Of a stretch of 64,000 nucleotides of DNA, positions 1 through 11,603 are shown one piece after another (position 1 is the first letter of the stretch; each line of letters opens with the position of its first letter). Both the position numbers and the translations under genes were made by a program. This stretch comes from Hybos culiciformis (Eukaryota; Arthropoda; Insecta; Diptera; Hybotidae): positions 39,487,860-39,551,859 of the forward strand of contig OZ023274.1 of the NCBI GenBank assembly GCA_964007475.1. Reading direction: 5' to 3'. The notes beneath the pieces were generated by a model. That model was not told the DNA's origin. It made no database searches and saw only the letters and a program-made list of their open reading frames with translations.

Positions 1-262
1 AAATATTGAAGTTAGTTTTGGTTCCGGCACCAAATTTTTTTATTTGATTAAATTTAATCCAATAATGATTGTAGAATTCGATTTTGAAAATTCAATAAAT
101 CCATAGAAATTTTTTGCATTTAAAATTTAAAAACAAAATTAAAACAAACAGAACAGCTGATTTAATAACCAAACTTTTTAATTTCTAATATGGATATGCA
201 ATAAGTACCAAAAAAAACAATTCAAATTTCTTGATATGTATATACGAGTAATTGTTCACCTA

Positions 263-639
263 ATAAGGCTGTCACACTTCGGCTTTTTAATGGCTTTTTG
301 AAAAAGCTATCATCGTTGTGGCTATTTCGTGGCTTTTTCCATACAAAAAAAAGAAAAAAAAGCTAGTGGCTTTTCAAAAAGCCACTAGAAAATCAGGGAT
401 CAAATAACAAATGAGCTCTGTGAGAAAAAAATAAACTAACAATTGCATACTTTCAGGAAGTTGGCGGCAATTTTTTAAAAAAAACGAATAAAAAAACAAA
501 AAAAATTCCCAAAAAAAAAGGAAAAAGATATGACAAAACGAGAAAAAGAAAAGAAAAAAAAACAAAAAGTGCAAGTGTGAACGCATTTAAAAAAGCCGTC
601 ATGAGTAGTGGCTTTTTAGTTGTAGTGTGACTCGCTTAT
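263..639. mobile_element. MITE-like inverted-repeat element
   Basis: The ends are imperfect inverted repeats, about 14 of 18 positions, around an exact shared GTCACACT (271-278, and its complement at 624-631). The word GGCTTTTT recurs many times in both orientations. A perfect 12-bp-arm hairpin with a 2-nt loop sits at 363-388. There is no coding potential: the open frame on the minus strand is low-complexity Phe-rich sequence. The layout fits a short non-autonomous DNA transposon. I could not fix a target-site duplication. Confidence 0.5.
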
Positions 640-1832
640 AAGTCACTAATAATTTTCTACACTTCTGCGCCCGTATTTCTCTTTTTCAAACTTACAACCG
701 TTTTCATTTTCATAGCTATTAAAAACTCACAATCACAAATTGCTTGTGTGCATGGGTTTGTAAATCTGTATGGGGCTAAGAAACTATTTTTTATATATAT
801 GACACTTTTCAGTCGCTTTTATATAAAAATTATATAAAAAATATGTATAAACATTTATTTATTTATTTACTATTTATTTCGGCTAAAAAAAAGAAAATAA
901 AAAATTGAATTAAGAACAAAAATAAAAATTCGAAATTATTATTTCAAGAGAATAATTTTAAATTAATATTTATGAAAAAAAAATATATATTTATTTTGTT
1001 TTATATTAATTTTTATATTTTTAGAAATAAAAAGTTAAATGCGGTTTTTAATTTTAATATGTTAACTATTCCTGTCCTCAATATTGACACCAAGCTGGTT
1101 GAGTTGAAACAATTTTTAATATTGTTTTGTATTACAGTTCTGTTAATTCTTACAGATTTTTCTGGTGATATTTATTTTTAAAATATAAAAATAAATATAT
1201 AAATAAATATATATTTTTATTTTTAGAAAAAAAATATAAATATTTATATTTATATTTTCAAAAATTAATATAACTCTTAAATACGATCCCTGCTAAAAAT
1301 CCTAAAAATCCTAAAAATCTATTATTGATATATTAAACTAACAGCCTGAACCTTATATAAATTAAGATTTGAAAAAATAAAAAATAAAACTTTTTTTTTT
1401 AACTTATATTGCATTATATTTTTACTTCAAAAAAAATTAGGGTTTTTTTTTGAATCTAATATAATTATTTATTAAATTTTAAAAATTTGCTTATTTGACT
1501 AATTTTTTCTTTCTGTTTGATTTTCCAGATGAAAAACATCTTTAATGGTATACATTAGTTAGAAGAGCAGCAAATTAATCGAAACTTGATCACAAAAAAA
1601 AAGAGAAATAAATTTTTTTAAAGTGAAAAGGGTCAATTTTAAACTAATTTAAAATTTGAAGATAGAGTAATATTGGATTTAAATAAAACTGAAAAGCCAA
1701 ACACTTTAACGCTCGCATATAGAATATTGGGACCAGTTTTTGGAAAAGGGAATTCAATATCCCTTTTATTATTATTTTTATTAACAACAAAACTAGAAGC
1801 TAAACATTATAAAGGAGAAAAAAAAAGACACC
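640..1832. other. AT-rich stretch, no gene seen
   Basis: This is low-complexity AT-rich sequence. Short open frames (for example 972-1181 and 1673-1870) have no recognisable domain and a composition matching the surrounding DNA. I see nothing else in it. Confidence 0.6.
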
Positions 1833-2041
1833 AAGCAGTCATAGAACTGCCTACAGAAGTTTATACTTAAAAAATTTAAACTATGAAAGAACAGTGGCTA
1901 CAAATGACAGTACAAAATGTAAATTAAAATATTTTTATTTTCATTTACATTTTGTACTCAGCAGCCTATCATTTGTAGCCACTGTTATTTCATAGTTTAA
2001 TTTTTAAGTATAAACTTCTGTAGGCAGTTCTATGACTGCTT
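1833..2041. repeat. Foldback hairpin, ~95-bp arms
   Basis: The left arm (1833-1924) is the near-exact reverse complement of the right arm (1943-2041), separated by an AT-only spacer of about 18 nt. The arms differ by a few substitutions and a small insertion near 1958-1968. It is probably a foldback-type MITE. Homology stops sharply at AAGCAGTC and its complement. No duplicated target site is obvious. Confidence 0.8.
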
Positions 2042-2109
2042 CGTGTGTTTTTTCAATAATATTCATCCTGATTACCAATATTAAGTGTATAACGGAAAAA
2101 AATTGTTTC

Positions 2110-2460
2110 CTAAAACAGAAGACAACCGTTCGAAATAAAAAAGGGAAAAAATTCGCCTGCACATTGCAACTTATAACAAAATATCATAAAAAAATGTGCG
2201 AGTTTTATTCTACTTTAAAAATCTTAAAACTAAAATAGAAGTTAACAAACATTCGATATTAGATAATAAAAAAAGGGAAAAAAATCGCACTATACATTGC
2301 AACTTTTAACAAAATATCATAAAAAAGTGTGCGAGTTTTATTCTACTTTAAAAATCTTAAAATCTAAAACAGAAGTTTACAAACATATTAGATAATAAAA
2401 AAGAGGGAAAAATTGCACTGCACATTATAACTTATAATAAGATGTCATAAATTAGAACTT
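2110..2460 (+). repeat. Three diverged ~131-bp tandem units
   Basis: Three successive units share a GGGAAAAA anchor at 2143, 2275 and 2405, giving periods of 132 and 130. The anchor is followed by a cytosine/guanine-containing segment ending in AACTTATAACAAAATATCAT or a close variant. The third unit is truncated where the tRNA-like SINE begins. Confidence 0.8.
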
Positions 2461-2600
2461 TTTTATTATATTTTAGAAATTCAAAACCATATGGACTATA
2501 TGGTTTAGTGGCTAGAACATCAGACTTTGAGAGTAAAGGTTCAGGTTCGATTCCCCAATGAATACATTTTTTTTTTTCATTTTTTTACTTTTTTTGAACA
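2450..2600 (+). mobile_element. tRNA-derived SINE-like copy 1
   Basis: A tRNA-like pol III promoter is visible. The A-box-like segment GGTTTAGTGGCTAG is near 2505 and the B-box-like GGTTCGATTCC near 2542. The anticodon arm does not pair well, so this is not a functional tRNA gene. It shares about 130 bp with the copy at 6105-6240, including the leader ATTATATTTTAGAAAT and the tail AATGAATACA plus a T-run. That makes it a dispersed tRNA-related repeat. Confidence 0.65.
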
Positions 2601-2687
2601 TAATAATTTTTAATTTTTTTGAACATAATTTTTTTATTGGTAGAATATGTAATTTTTTTGCTTGTAATATTGGGCCCTTTATATACA

Positions 2688-3838
2688 TTAGGCTGGGTCA
2701 AAAAAATTTTTTTTTTGCCGCCCAGACAGATTCTGAAAGCTTTCATCAAGAAACGAAATACGTCCTCCTTGATTTTGCGAAATTTTGTTTCCCCATCAAG
2801 CGCAACCAGTTTTTGTGATGGTTGAGGCCTAGACCTAATAAGGTGGGTTCAAAACTCTGTAACTTTTTTCTCTTTGAATTTTTTTCCTCCTTTTTTTTTT
2901 GGTTTAACTGTCTTGATGCTCCCTTCATTTTTTGTTAACATCGTAAGGCTATACGACTTATCCTTTTTTTTTACAACTCTCTAAAGGTGAAAATAAACTT
3001 TTGTCCCCATTTTATTTTTACTTTAAGACACCATATCTTTTCTAATTTTAAGAGAAACATTTTTTTTTTTTTTTCATCGTTAACTTCTGACGAAACTCAA
3101 AAACAAATTATTCTCTAAATCGTGAGCCAGCATCGGCCAAACATGGCGATTATTGGAAAATCAAATATTTTTAAAATTAATTGAGAAAAATTAATCATAA
3201 ATAAATATAAATTTAAAACAATTTTTAAATTCTTATTTATTTCTATTCTAAATCTCCTTTTTTGATTCGTATTTAAAAAAATAGATCAGTTAACAAATGA
3301 ATCAAATGACCAATGCATTACGAAAGCGAAACTTTTAATGTTGTAAAATTAATTGTAGCTTAAAAACCAGAACTTAATAGAATTTTATCTTTTAGTTATA
3401 ATGCTAAAAATGATGAAAATTTATGCCAAATTTATGAAAAAAAAAAAAAAAAAATGTTTCTCTTAAAATTAGAAAAGATATGGTGTCTTAAAGTAAAAAT
3501 AAAATGGGGACAAAAGTTTATTTTCATCTTTAGAGAGTTGTAAAAAAAAAGAATAAGTCGTATAGCCTTACGATGTTAACAAAAAATGAAGGGAGCATCA
3601 AGACAGTTAAACCAAAAAAAAAAGGAGGAAAAAAAATTCAAAGAGAAAAAAGTTACAGAGTTTTGAACCCACCTTATTAGGTCTAGGCCTCAACCATCAA
3701 AAAAACTGCTTGCGCTTGTTGGGGAAACAAAATTTCGAAAAATCTAAGAGCGTTTTCTCGTTTTTTTTATTTAATTGTTCGAAATCTGCATGGGCGGCAA
3801 GAAAATCTTAACATGACTTCAAAAATGAACCAGTCTAA
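2688..3838. mobile_element. Foldback DNA transposon with ~390-bp inverted arms
   Basis: The left arm (about 2688-3075) is the inverted copy of the right arm (about 3440-3838). The shared segment includes poly-purine/pyrimidine tracts and matching words such as AGGTCTAGGCCTCAACCATC. The tips are TTAGGCTGGGTCA on the left and TTAGACTGGTTCA on the right strand, 11 of 13 identical. An identical 6-mer TATACA abuts both ends (2682-2687 and 3839-3844), a plausible target duplication. The 360-bp centre shows no transposase, so the element is non-autonomous. Confidence 0.8.
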
Positions 3839-3844
3839 TATACA

Positions 3845-5880
3845 TATATATTTGAAATTAAAAAAGTGTACGATAATTATGAATTCCTGCCCAAAATTTT
3901 TGGTCTGGTAATCTTTATTTCACCACAGCTACCTATTTTAAACATTTTTTTTTTTGCATATTTTGAGCCGGGAAAACCTATAATGATAAATAACTTGATC
4001 GATATCTATACTATCAATGCCAAAATATACCTATGTTGTTTCTCAAGGCTTTAATAAAATTATTTGTAACGAGTTTAGTGCGTCCAATATTATAAATTTG
4101 TTTTATAGGATATAATGTTTATAACTTTAGTGGTTACATGATCTCTGTAAAAAATAAAACAAAAACATGAAACATGAAATGAAATGTGATCACTTTTCTT
4201 ACTTATTTTTCTCTCGGGAAATTCGTACTTTTTTTTAGCGTTTATTATCTTATTAACTACAACAGGATTAACAAATGCTTGTTTAAATACATATATACAT
4301 ATAAATGTCTTGTCATAGTAAGTGGTAAAACATGTTTGAAAATTAGTTGGGACTTTAGTCATATACCTATTATCCGGTGTCTAAATTTTTTATGAATGAT
4401 CACAAGATTATGTTAATTCTATTGTGAAAATAAGATTGCACGAAAAAGTTGTGAATATTGCAGAACGCTGCCCACAATATTGAAAAATAGTTCATTGAAC
4501 TCGCTATTAAAAAACTGATTTCTGAATAGGATAGTTTTTTTTTCACAATTAAATTTTTAAAGAGAAATAGCATCTCGATACTAAAATTTATGCATCTGTC
4601 AACGTTTCTAATATTTTTTACATCCATTTTATAGCAAAATTCAATTGCATTAATTCATATATGAAATTATACAGTTTTCAACTAAGTTCTCAAATAAGTT
4701 TTTAGCTACATTTTTATTTTATAATATGTATTATAAAATTATAAAACACTATTTATTAATTAAAAGTTTATTCCATTTATATAAATTAAAATAAAAAATC
4801 AAAGAGCGCCTAATTTGCAAATTTTTTTGAACCAAATTTGCTACAATTTTACTTAGCTCTGTGTTTTGCTTCAAAAATAGAATATGTATAAAAAATGATA
4901 AATTAGTGGCTGATAAAAACATTTTGGTTTGTTTAAATATCTGAAAAAAACTCATTATTATGAAAAAAAAAAATTAAAATATTTGACCAAAATAGGGTTG
5001 ATTGCACATTAAAAATAAAAAATTTGTCTGGAAAAACTTTTGTCTCATTTTTTATTTTAAACTAATTTCAAAATAAAAATGAAAATAAAAATAATCTAGA
5101 GTGTGTAAAAACATTTCCCAGATGTTTCGAAAATTATTTTATTTGATGGAAAATCAGCTCGAATAACTAATTTAAATTAAACATTATGAATTATAAATCG
5201 AAATTTTGTTCATATAAATCGAATTTTAAGACATTTTACTAAATTTTTGTTCATATTAATCAATTGTTAAATAATTTTATTAAATTTTGGCATTTAAATC
5301 TATTTTATTGTATTTTGTTTATATAAGTCTTATCTGTAAAAGTTCATCATCGACTGGAAATAATATTATTTGTCTAGACTAAATCTATAATTAATTTGAG
5401 ACGTTAAATAATATGAAGTTAACAATATTTTATATTTTTATATTTAATCATTCGTAACTGCGTGAAATTCCGAAGTTTTCACAATCTGCATGTCAAAATA
5501 AAAAATAGACGAAAATATCAAATTGAAATTAGGATCGAATTTGGCAAATAATATTTAAGCTATAAATTAAAAAATATAGGATCAAAAAGTAAATGTATAT
5601 TTCTATTGTTAACTATTACTTTTTAATTATTTCATAGTCCCTTATTTTATTATACATATATCAATAAATCGACAATAAATTCCGTTGTCACATGAGAATT
5701 TTTTTTTGGGGACCCACAAAGCAAAGGATTATTTAATTTCTTTTTTTTAATGAAAAACTATAAATCATATTTTTATTTTAATTCAAGAATTGTTAAGTGG
5801 TGCAAAAATTTAATTTTTATCATATATCCTGAATATTTAACGTTTTCCAAAAATACTAAAAGGATTTGTTTCTTTATTAA
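3845..5880. other. AT-rich stretch, no gene seen
   Basis: Open frames here (for example 4090-4362 minus and 4186-4395 plus) overlap on opposite strands and show no recognisable domain. I see no repeats longer than simple AT tracts. Confidence 0.6.
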
Positions 5881-5884
5881 AAAA

Positions 5885-5975
5885 AAAAAAACTCGTCATT
5901 GGGAATCGAACCAGGCACCTTCAGACTTACAGTGTGATGTTCTACTAGTAAGCCATATTGTCTATATGAGTTTAT
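5885..5975 (-). mobile_element. tRNA-derived SINE-like copy 2, minus strand
   Basis: Read on the minus strand this carries GGCTTACTAGTAGAACATC, an anticodon-arm-like ACTGTAAGTCTGAAGG, and a B-box GGTTCGATTCC, in the order of the copies at 2.5 and 6.2 kb. It lies about 170 bp from the plus-strand copy, so the two are head-to-head. The acceptor and anticodon stems are too degraded for a working tRNA. Confidence 0.6.
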
Positions 5976-6104
5976 TTTTGTTTGTGTTAGTTAATTTTTC
6001 AAACTCGTTTTTTGAGAATTCTAATTCTTTTCTTATTTTTTTTTTTGAGTATTATTTTTTATTCTCCTACAATAAAATAAAAACAAAAAAATGAATGGTT
6101 TATT

Positions 6105-6240
6105 AGAATTTTTTTATTATATTTTAGAAATCCTAAATCATATGGGCTATATGGCTTAGTGGCTAGAACATCGGACTATAAGAGTGAAGGTGTCAGGTTC
6201 ATTTCCCCAATGAATACATTTTTTTTTTTCATTTTTTTTT
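6105..6240 (+). mobile_element. tRNA-derived SINE-like copy 3
   Basis: It closely matches the 2450-2600 copy, sharing the leader, the A-box segment GGCTTAGTGGCTAG and the tail AATGAATACA followed by T-rich sequence. The B box is mutated (GGTTCATTTCC). A short direct repeat, ATTCTCAGAAAAA in two copies, follows at about 6259-6292. Confidence 0.65.
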
Positions 6241-6292
6241 AAAAATGATGACGGACGATTCTCAGAAAAATGATGACGATTCTCAGAAAAAT

Positions 6293-8913
6293 TCTGTATG
6301 AAAATGGATTTTTACCCTCTACCAAATTTCTTCCAACACCGCTAAAGAAGTATAAACTTCAAAAATATGTAATATAGGCCTTTAATTTAATTTTTTCGTA
6401 AAACGAAGAGTAAGATTATTCAAAAATTACGTAATGTTATTTTTATAAATTTATTTTAACTGATATTTTTACAGAATTCAATGAATTTACAATTAAAAGC
6501 TCAAATTTCATACTATCGTGAATAAATATTTTTTAATTAGTTTAATATGACAAAAAAGTACAATACTCTTCAATTACTTTTAAGTTTCGTTTTAAAATTT
6601 TGAAATGAGCAAGAAACATGGCATTAATCTTTGAAAATATACATACTACTTAAACAACAACTTATGCACGATTTTTAAAAATTATGGCAATGATTACGTA
6701 ATTTCTTGAAATTTTACATTCAACAAATTTTTGTCATACATAATATATTTGTTTTTTTTTTTCACTTTTACTTTTTATTTAATAACAAAATTTCTTTTCA
6801 TATTTCTTTTATATACCAAAGGATTTCCAGATTTTGTATAAATTTAATGTCAGCTGTAGAATCAAAGACTTCCCTTAATATAATAGATTTCAGAAAAAGA
6901 CAGGTAAGTCGTATAAATTTATTATATTTATATTATATTTAATAAGGAAATTTTTATAATAAATAATATTATTTGAAATTAACTGTCAAAATGTTAAGAG
7001 GTTCATTACATTTTTTTTTTATTCCTTATTTATGTTTTATGTAGAAATAATTTGTATAGATTTTTAGGAGACCGAGTCGATGGTCATAGTCTCACGTTTG
7101 CATTAAGATGGACTAAGTAAATGAAGATTCAATATTATTATGATTTTAGGCTTAAACTTTAAGATAATCCTTTTGGTTTCCTTAGTTAATAGATAAGACG
7201 TTAAATACAGGGCTCGTAATCGTAACGAAAATGCAACACGATACTTAAATTTGTATCATTCAGGGATTACAAAAAAAAAAAAATTCCACAATTATTGAAT
7301 AAAATACTTTTGAATGGAATGCCATATTGTGAAACATGTATCAATCAATCTACGAAACCACAAACAAATTATCTTTTATTGTCTTAGTTTTCAAAAAAAA
7401 TTTGAGCATTATTCTTATATCAAAAATTTTATTAATAGGATACTGCTGAGACTGAGTTAAAAGAAAATATTTCATATGAAATTATTTTCTCGACAAATAA
7501 ATCGAAAAAAAAAACTTTAATTGTCCAGGGATATAGAAATTTTCTGTATCATGATAATAATTTTATTTTTCTTTTGAAAATTGGGTTACAATAACAATTT
7601 TCTGTAAACGACAAACTAGCAATAAAAAATGCCGACTATAAAAATTTTTCATTGAATAAAAAAATGAATAAATGAGAAAATATCTGCCTTTTTTTAACGG
7701 GTGAATATTTTTCTTTTTTTTTGTGTTATTAATATTGCTGACAACTTGATTAATTATTTTTCTTCTAAGGACTTATTTCAGAAGCGCCACTATATATAGT
7801 TATTTTCTTTCTGGGTATGATTTTTTTTTTTTTTATAAATGAAAATATGGTTGAAAGTTTTCATATAAGCTTAAATATATATATATATATAATGTGAGTG
7901 AAAAATAAATTTTTAAATATGAGATAATACGAGGTGAAAAAACTTTTTTTTCGCCAGTTTTAAGAATTTTTTGCATTTTATCTATCTATGTAGGTTATAT
8001 TGGATGATATACTATATAAATATATCCTTAAAATTAAACCTTTACAGAAAAAAGTAGTTTTATTTCTCATTAAAAAATAAACATAATTAATTTTTCAATT
8101 GGGATCGATGGCATTATAATAAAGTGATTCCACCAAATTTTCAAGTTTGAAATATTATTGATAGTTTATGAAATTTTGGGTGCATATGACTTGATGGCAA
8201 GTGGTAAATTTACGGCATAAAATGTTTTCAAGATAACAACTAATTATAACTAAGTAGATATTCAAGAAAACTTTTTATATATAGAAAAATAGAATAGAAA
8301 GGTATGTGGGTGAAGTTAGCCATAAATTGCCAGCCGTACGTATGCAGTAGGATATTCAGAGGTAACGAAGGGGTAAGGCCATACTTTGTTAGAATTTTAA
8401 AAGTTTGCGTACAGGTTGATAATACTTTTAGCCTTATTTAATTAAGTAAAGTATTAAAATCCAACGCTTGAGCCTTTTTGTAAATATACATAACCGAAAT
8501 TATGTGAACAACTAATTTAATTTAAAAAAAAATTTATTTTAAAAACTTAAGCAAATTTAAAAAATATGTTCTGCATGGTCGTTGCATGATGCTGAATTTT
8601 GGATAAAAATAATTATTTAATATGCTATGGACTAAGGACCTATGTGAAACCGAGAAAATAGTATAATTCTCACTTGAATCATCAGGAAACAATTTCAAAT
8701 CCATTTGCCGACCACAACAACAAAAATCATAAGAATTTAGAAGCATAATTCAATGGAAGGGAACTGCTTGCTATTAAGTTTCCAGAAACAATTCTATTGC
8801 TCTCATAAAACATACTAATCGAATTATTTCAGTTACAAGTCAAACTTATAAATAAAAATATTGCTGCGGTTGCTTCAATGTGGTAAAACGTAAAGATGCT
8901 TTCAAACGGATTG
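6293..8913. other. AT-rich stretch, no gene seen
   Basis: Only low-complexity sequence and short TA runs (about 7866-7892) are visible. No open frame has a recognisable domain. Confidence 0.6.
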
Positions 8914-9149
8914 AATGTTTATTCAACTTGAGTTGGCTAAATTAAAATTTATTCATTGTTGTTGACAGTGTTTTTCAACAGTTCTGTCAACCTAGTTGAA
9001 AAACATCAAATAATTTTGATATTTTGTATGAGTGCATACAAGTTGAGTAGTATCTGGTAATGTTGAAATACTTTTGAATGTTTTCAAAGTTTTTCAACTT
9101 AGTTTATAAGCGAATTCCAATAAGTTGGAAGACAAGTTGAATAAACATT
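8914..9149. mobile_element. 236-bp MITE with 17-bp perfect TIR
   Basis: Positions 8914-8930 (AATGTTTATTCAACTTG) are the exact reverse complement of 9133-9149. The interior holds further inverted words (GTTGAAAAAC and its complement), typical of small inverted-repeat elements. It is non-coding. The target duplication is not clear. Confidence 0.75.
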
Positions 9150-9625
9150 AAACCCGTTAAGCAATTTAAAACAACGTGAACGTCTATTATATATTATAAA
9201 ACGTAATCGAACGTAATGTTAAACATAAACTTAAAAAAGAAATAAAAAACTATACATACTTACTTACCTTATGCTGCTAACGATTAGATTGGTATGTCTC
9301 TGCCTTTAAATTTAATACATTGTGTCAAATTGTATTTCTTATATAAAAAAGGAAAATAAAATAAAACAACAAATTCTTTTTATTTCTTTTTATCCTTTTT
9401 ATTACAATTTTTTTTATTTTTTATTTTTATTATTTATTTTACAAATTAATTTAAAATTTATTAAATTTTGTATTTCTTAAAATCAAGTATATTAACTAAA
9501 ATAAGATGTTTTCGATCATTTTGGGTCAAAAAAATGAATAATCCAGTACAAAAAAATAGTTTTTGTGACGGATATATTTTTACTTACATGTAAGCCTTCC
9601 GTTACCCTGAATGGCCATCGACGCC
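9150..9625. other. AT-rich stretch, no gene seen
   Basis: This is low-complexity AT-rich sequence without recognisable features. Confidence 0.5.
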
Positions 9626-9858
9626 ACTTTGTTGGAAGTTGGACTATACTCTAGCCCACACTTCCTCATCATTAAGATTTAAATATCAGTTTAAAGTTCT
9701 ATGAAATTCCAAAAAAAACAATTTTTCTTTTTTAATATTTTTGATAGGAACCTCCACTTTTAGTCGGTGGCCATCTTTGTTGGAAGTTGGGCTGTACTCT
9801 AGCCCACACTTCCTCATCATTAAGATTTCAATATCACTTGAAAGTTCTATAAAATTCC
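9626..9858 (+). repeat. Direct duplication of ~85 bp, period 148
   Basis: Positions 9626-9710 and 9774-9858 are near-identical, both containing TACTCTAGCCCACACTTCC. About 63 bp of AT-rich sequence lies between them. The open frames on both strands are incidental. Confidence 0.85.
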
Positions 9859-10325
9859 CTTTTAATCCCAAATGCTGGATTGAAAAAAGGTTTTCTAGTT
9901 TGTTGACATTCCAATTTTCTTGTCAGTTTGTTCGTTTATTTACATTTGAAAGAATTTAACGGAATGATTAATAATACCAGGAGGAGTCAACATCATTTTT
10001 TTTGTAACACTGATTAGCACCATAATATAATTTTCTTAACTATAACATTAACTTTAGAGATGCATATAAAAGAAAGAACATTAAATTCTTAACTGTATTA
10101 GAAAAAGTCGTGTCGATTCTCTAAATAAACATAGGGACAAATTAAGCTGATATGCTTTTTATACACAACAATGAACTGATTTATTGAGGCATTGAAGTTT
10201 AGTCCTATCATCTGCCCAACAAGACCCCCATTTAATCGATTTATTAATTGAAATTCGTTATGAAAATATATGAATTTAAATGTATATTTATGTAGCATTC
10301 ACAAGTTAATTTTTTTTATTTTCAG
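9859..10325. other. AT-rich stretch upstream of the kinase pseudogene
   Basis: No gene is visible. The end of the stretch (TTTTTTTATTTTCAG at 10311-10325) is a pyrimidine tract plus AG. It fits the remnant of an intron in front of the first recognisable kinase exon. Confidence 0.5.
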
Positions 10326-11134
10326 CCTTGCGTCATAAAAATGCATGAATTTTTGATGAACCTACATGATTTTAGAATTTATGAAAGGTGGTGATTTATT
10401 ACGTAGAATAGTACCAAGAAAATGTTTGCCTGAAAAACTTTTCAAGCTTTCATTGTTTCAAATGTGCCATGCCGCAAAATATTTTCACGATCATGAGATT
10501 ACCCACCGTGATCTAAAGGTAATTCAATATTTTAGTTTCGTTAATTAAACTTTTTAAATTTTTTTTAATTTTTTGGTAAATTTTTTATTTTTTTGGTAAA
10601 CTTAAATTAACTTAAATATCTTATTCTTAGTTGTATTGCATTGCATGTAATTAAGCTTTTGTTTTTAGACAATATTTTACTGGAAAGTACTGGAAAGAAT
10701 CCAATAATGAAACCCCTGTGTGGAACTCCTAATTATCTAAGTTTTAATAACTAACGAAATTGGTTCATACACAAAAATTGAGATTTGGTCATTTGGAGTG
10801 GTATTATTCACCTGTCTGTCAGGTGTTATGTCATTCAGTGATAACTATGGCACTTCAACTGCTGAACAAATAATTAAAGCAAAATATGATTTTCAAGCAT
10901 CAGCATGGAAAAATGTTTAGCATTCAGCGAAACAATTAATACCTTACATGTTAACACTTAACCCCGAAAAAGACCAAGTATAGATCTGCTAAGTCATCAA
11001 TGGCAAAATGATACAACAGTCATCCAAAAAGCATTAAATGTTATGAAGATAAATTCAGAAAGTCCATTATTTCCTCAAACTGATGAAAATTTAAGCAACC
11101 ACAAGAACCTCCTGAAAAACGGGTGCAAAAGTAA
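10326..11134 (+). pseudogene. Chk2/loki-like Ser/Thr kinase pseudogene, intron retained
   Basis: The plus strand encodes decayed pieces of a checkpoint kinase 2 catalytic domain in the right order. There is a HPCVIKMHEFF-like alpha-C segment (frameshifted), then LEFMKGGDLL and THRDLK with the catalytic Asp (10504-10518). Next come an intron-like 10519-10668 (GT...AG), DNILLES, CGTPNYL, then, after a stop and frameshift, IEIWSFGVVLFTCLSG, FSDNYG, QLIPYMLTLNP, and a tail ending PPEKRVQK plus stop. The Mg-binding DFG and part of the activation loop are deleted, and there are several stops and shifts, so no kinase can be made. The retained intron argues for a segmental duplication rather than a retrocopy. 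Assignment to the Chk2 family rests on these motifs. The parental gene is not in the window. Confidence 0.85.
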
Positions 11135-11603
11135 TTATATATTAAAAATATTTATATTTTTACATTTGTGAGAGTGTTCAAAATTAAAAAATCCAAAATA
11201 CTTAATTTGTATAAGTATAAGTTTTTTTCTTTAAGAAATTAAAATTAAATTTATTTAAAATCTTAAAAAATGAGTAACTTTTGTTTTAATTTTATTTAAT
11301 ACTATAATACTATAATTTATGTAATACCAGTTATATTTTTATAAATGTTTGTATTAAGTATTATTGTTTCTTATCTAAAAATAATTCATGTTCCAGAAGG
11401 TAATATTTCGAATTCAAAGTTCCTATTTCTTTTTTGGTTAGAAAAAGAAAATTTAGCTCAATACAAACTATAATAATAACACATTAATCGATATGAAGGA
11501 AATTCTATTTCGTTGATTTTGCCTATACTTATGAGTTTTGTAAGGAAAGTGTGTTTAAACAGCAAAAGAACAAGATCATTTGAATTGTAAAATTTAAAGT
11601 GTA
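11135..11603. other. AT-rich stretch, no gene seen
   Basis: Nothing is supportable between the kinase pseudogene and the next transposon. Confidence 0.5.

Noticed and set aside
374..586. Minus-strand Phe-rich 70-codon frame
   Set aside because: It arises from low-complexity A/T-rich sequence inside a MITE.
2500..2560. Possible true tRNA gene
   Set aside because: A and B boxes are present, but the anticodon and acceptor stems do not pair, and related copies exist with different loops.
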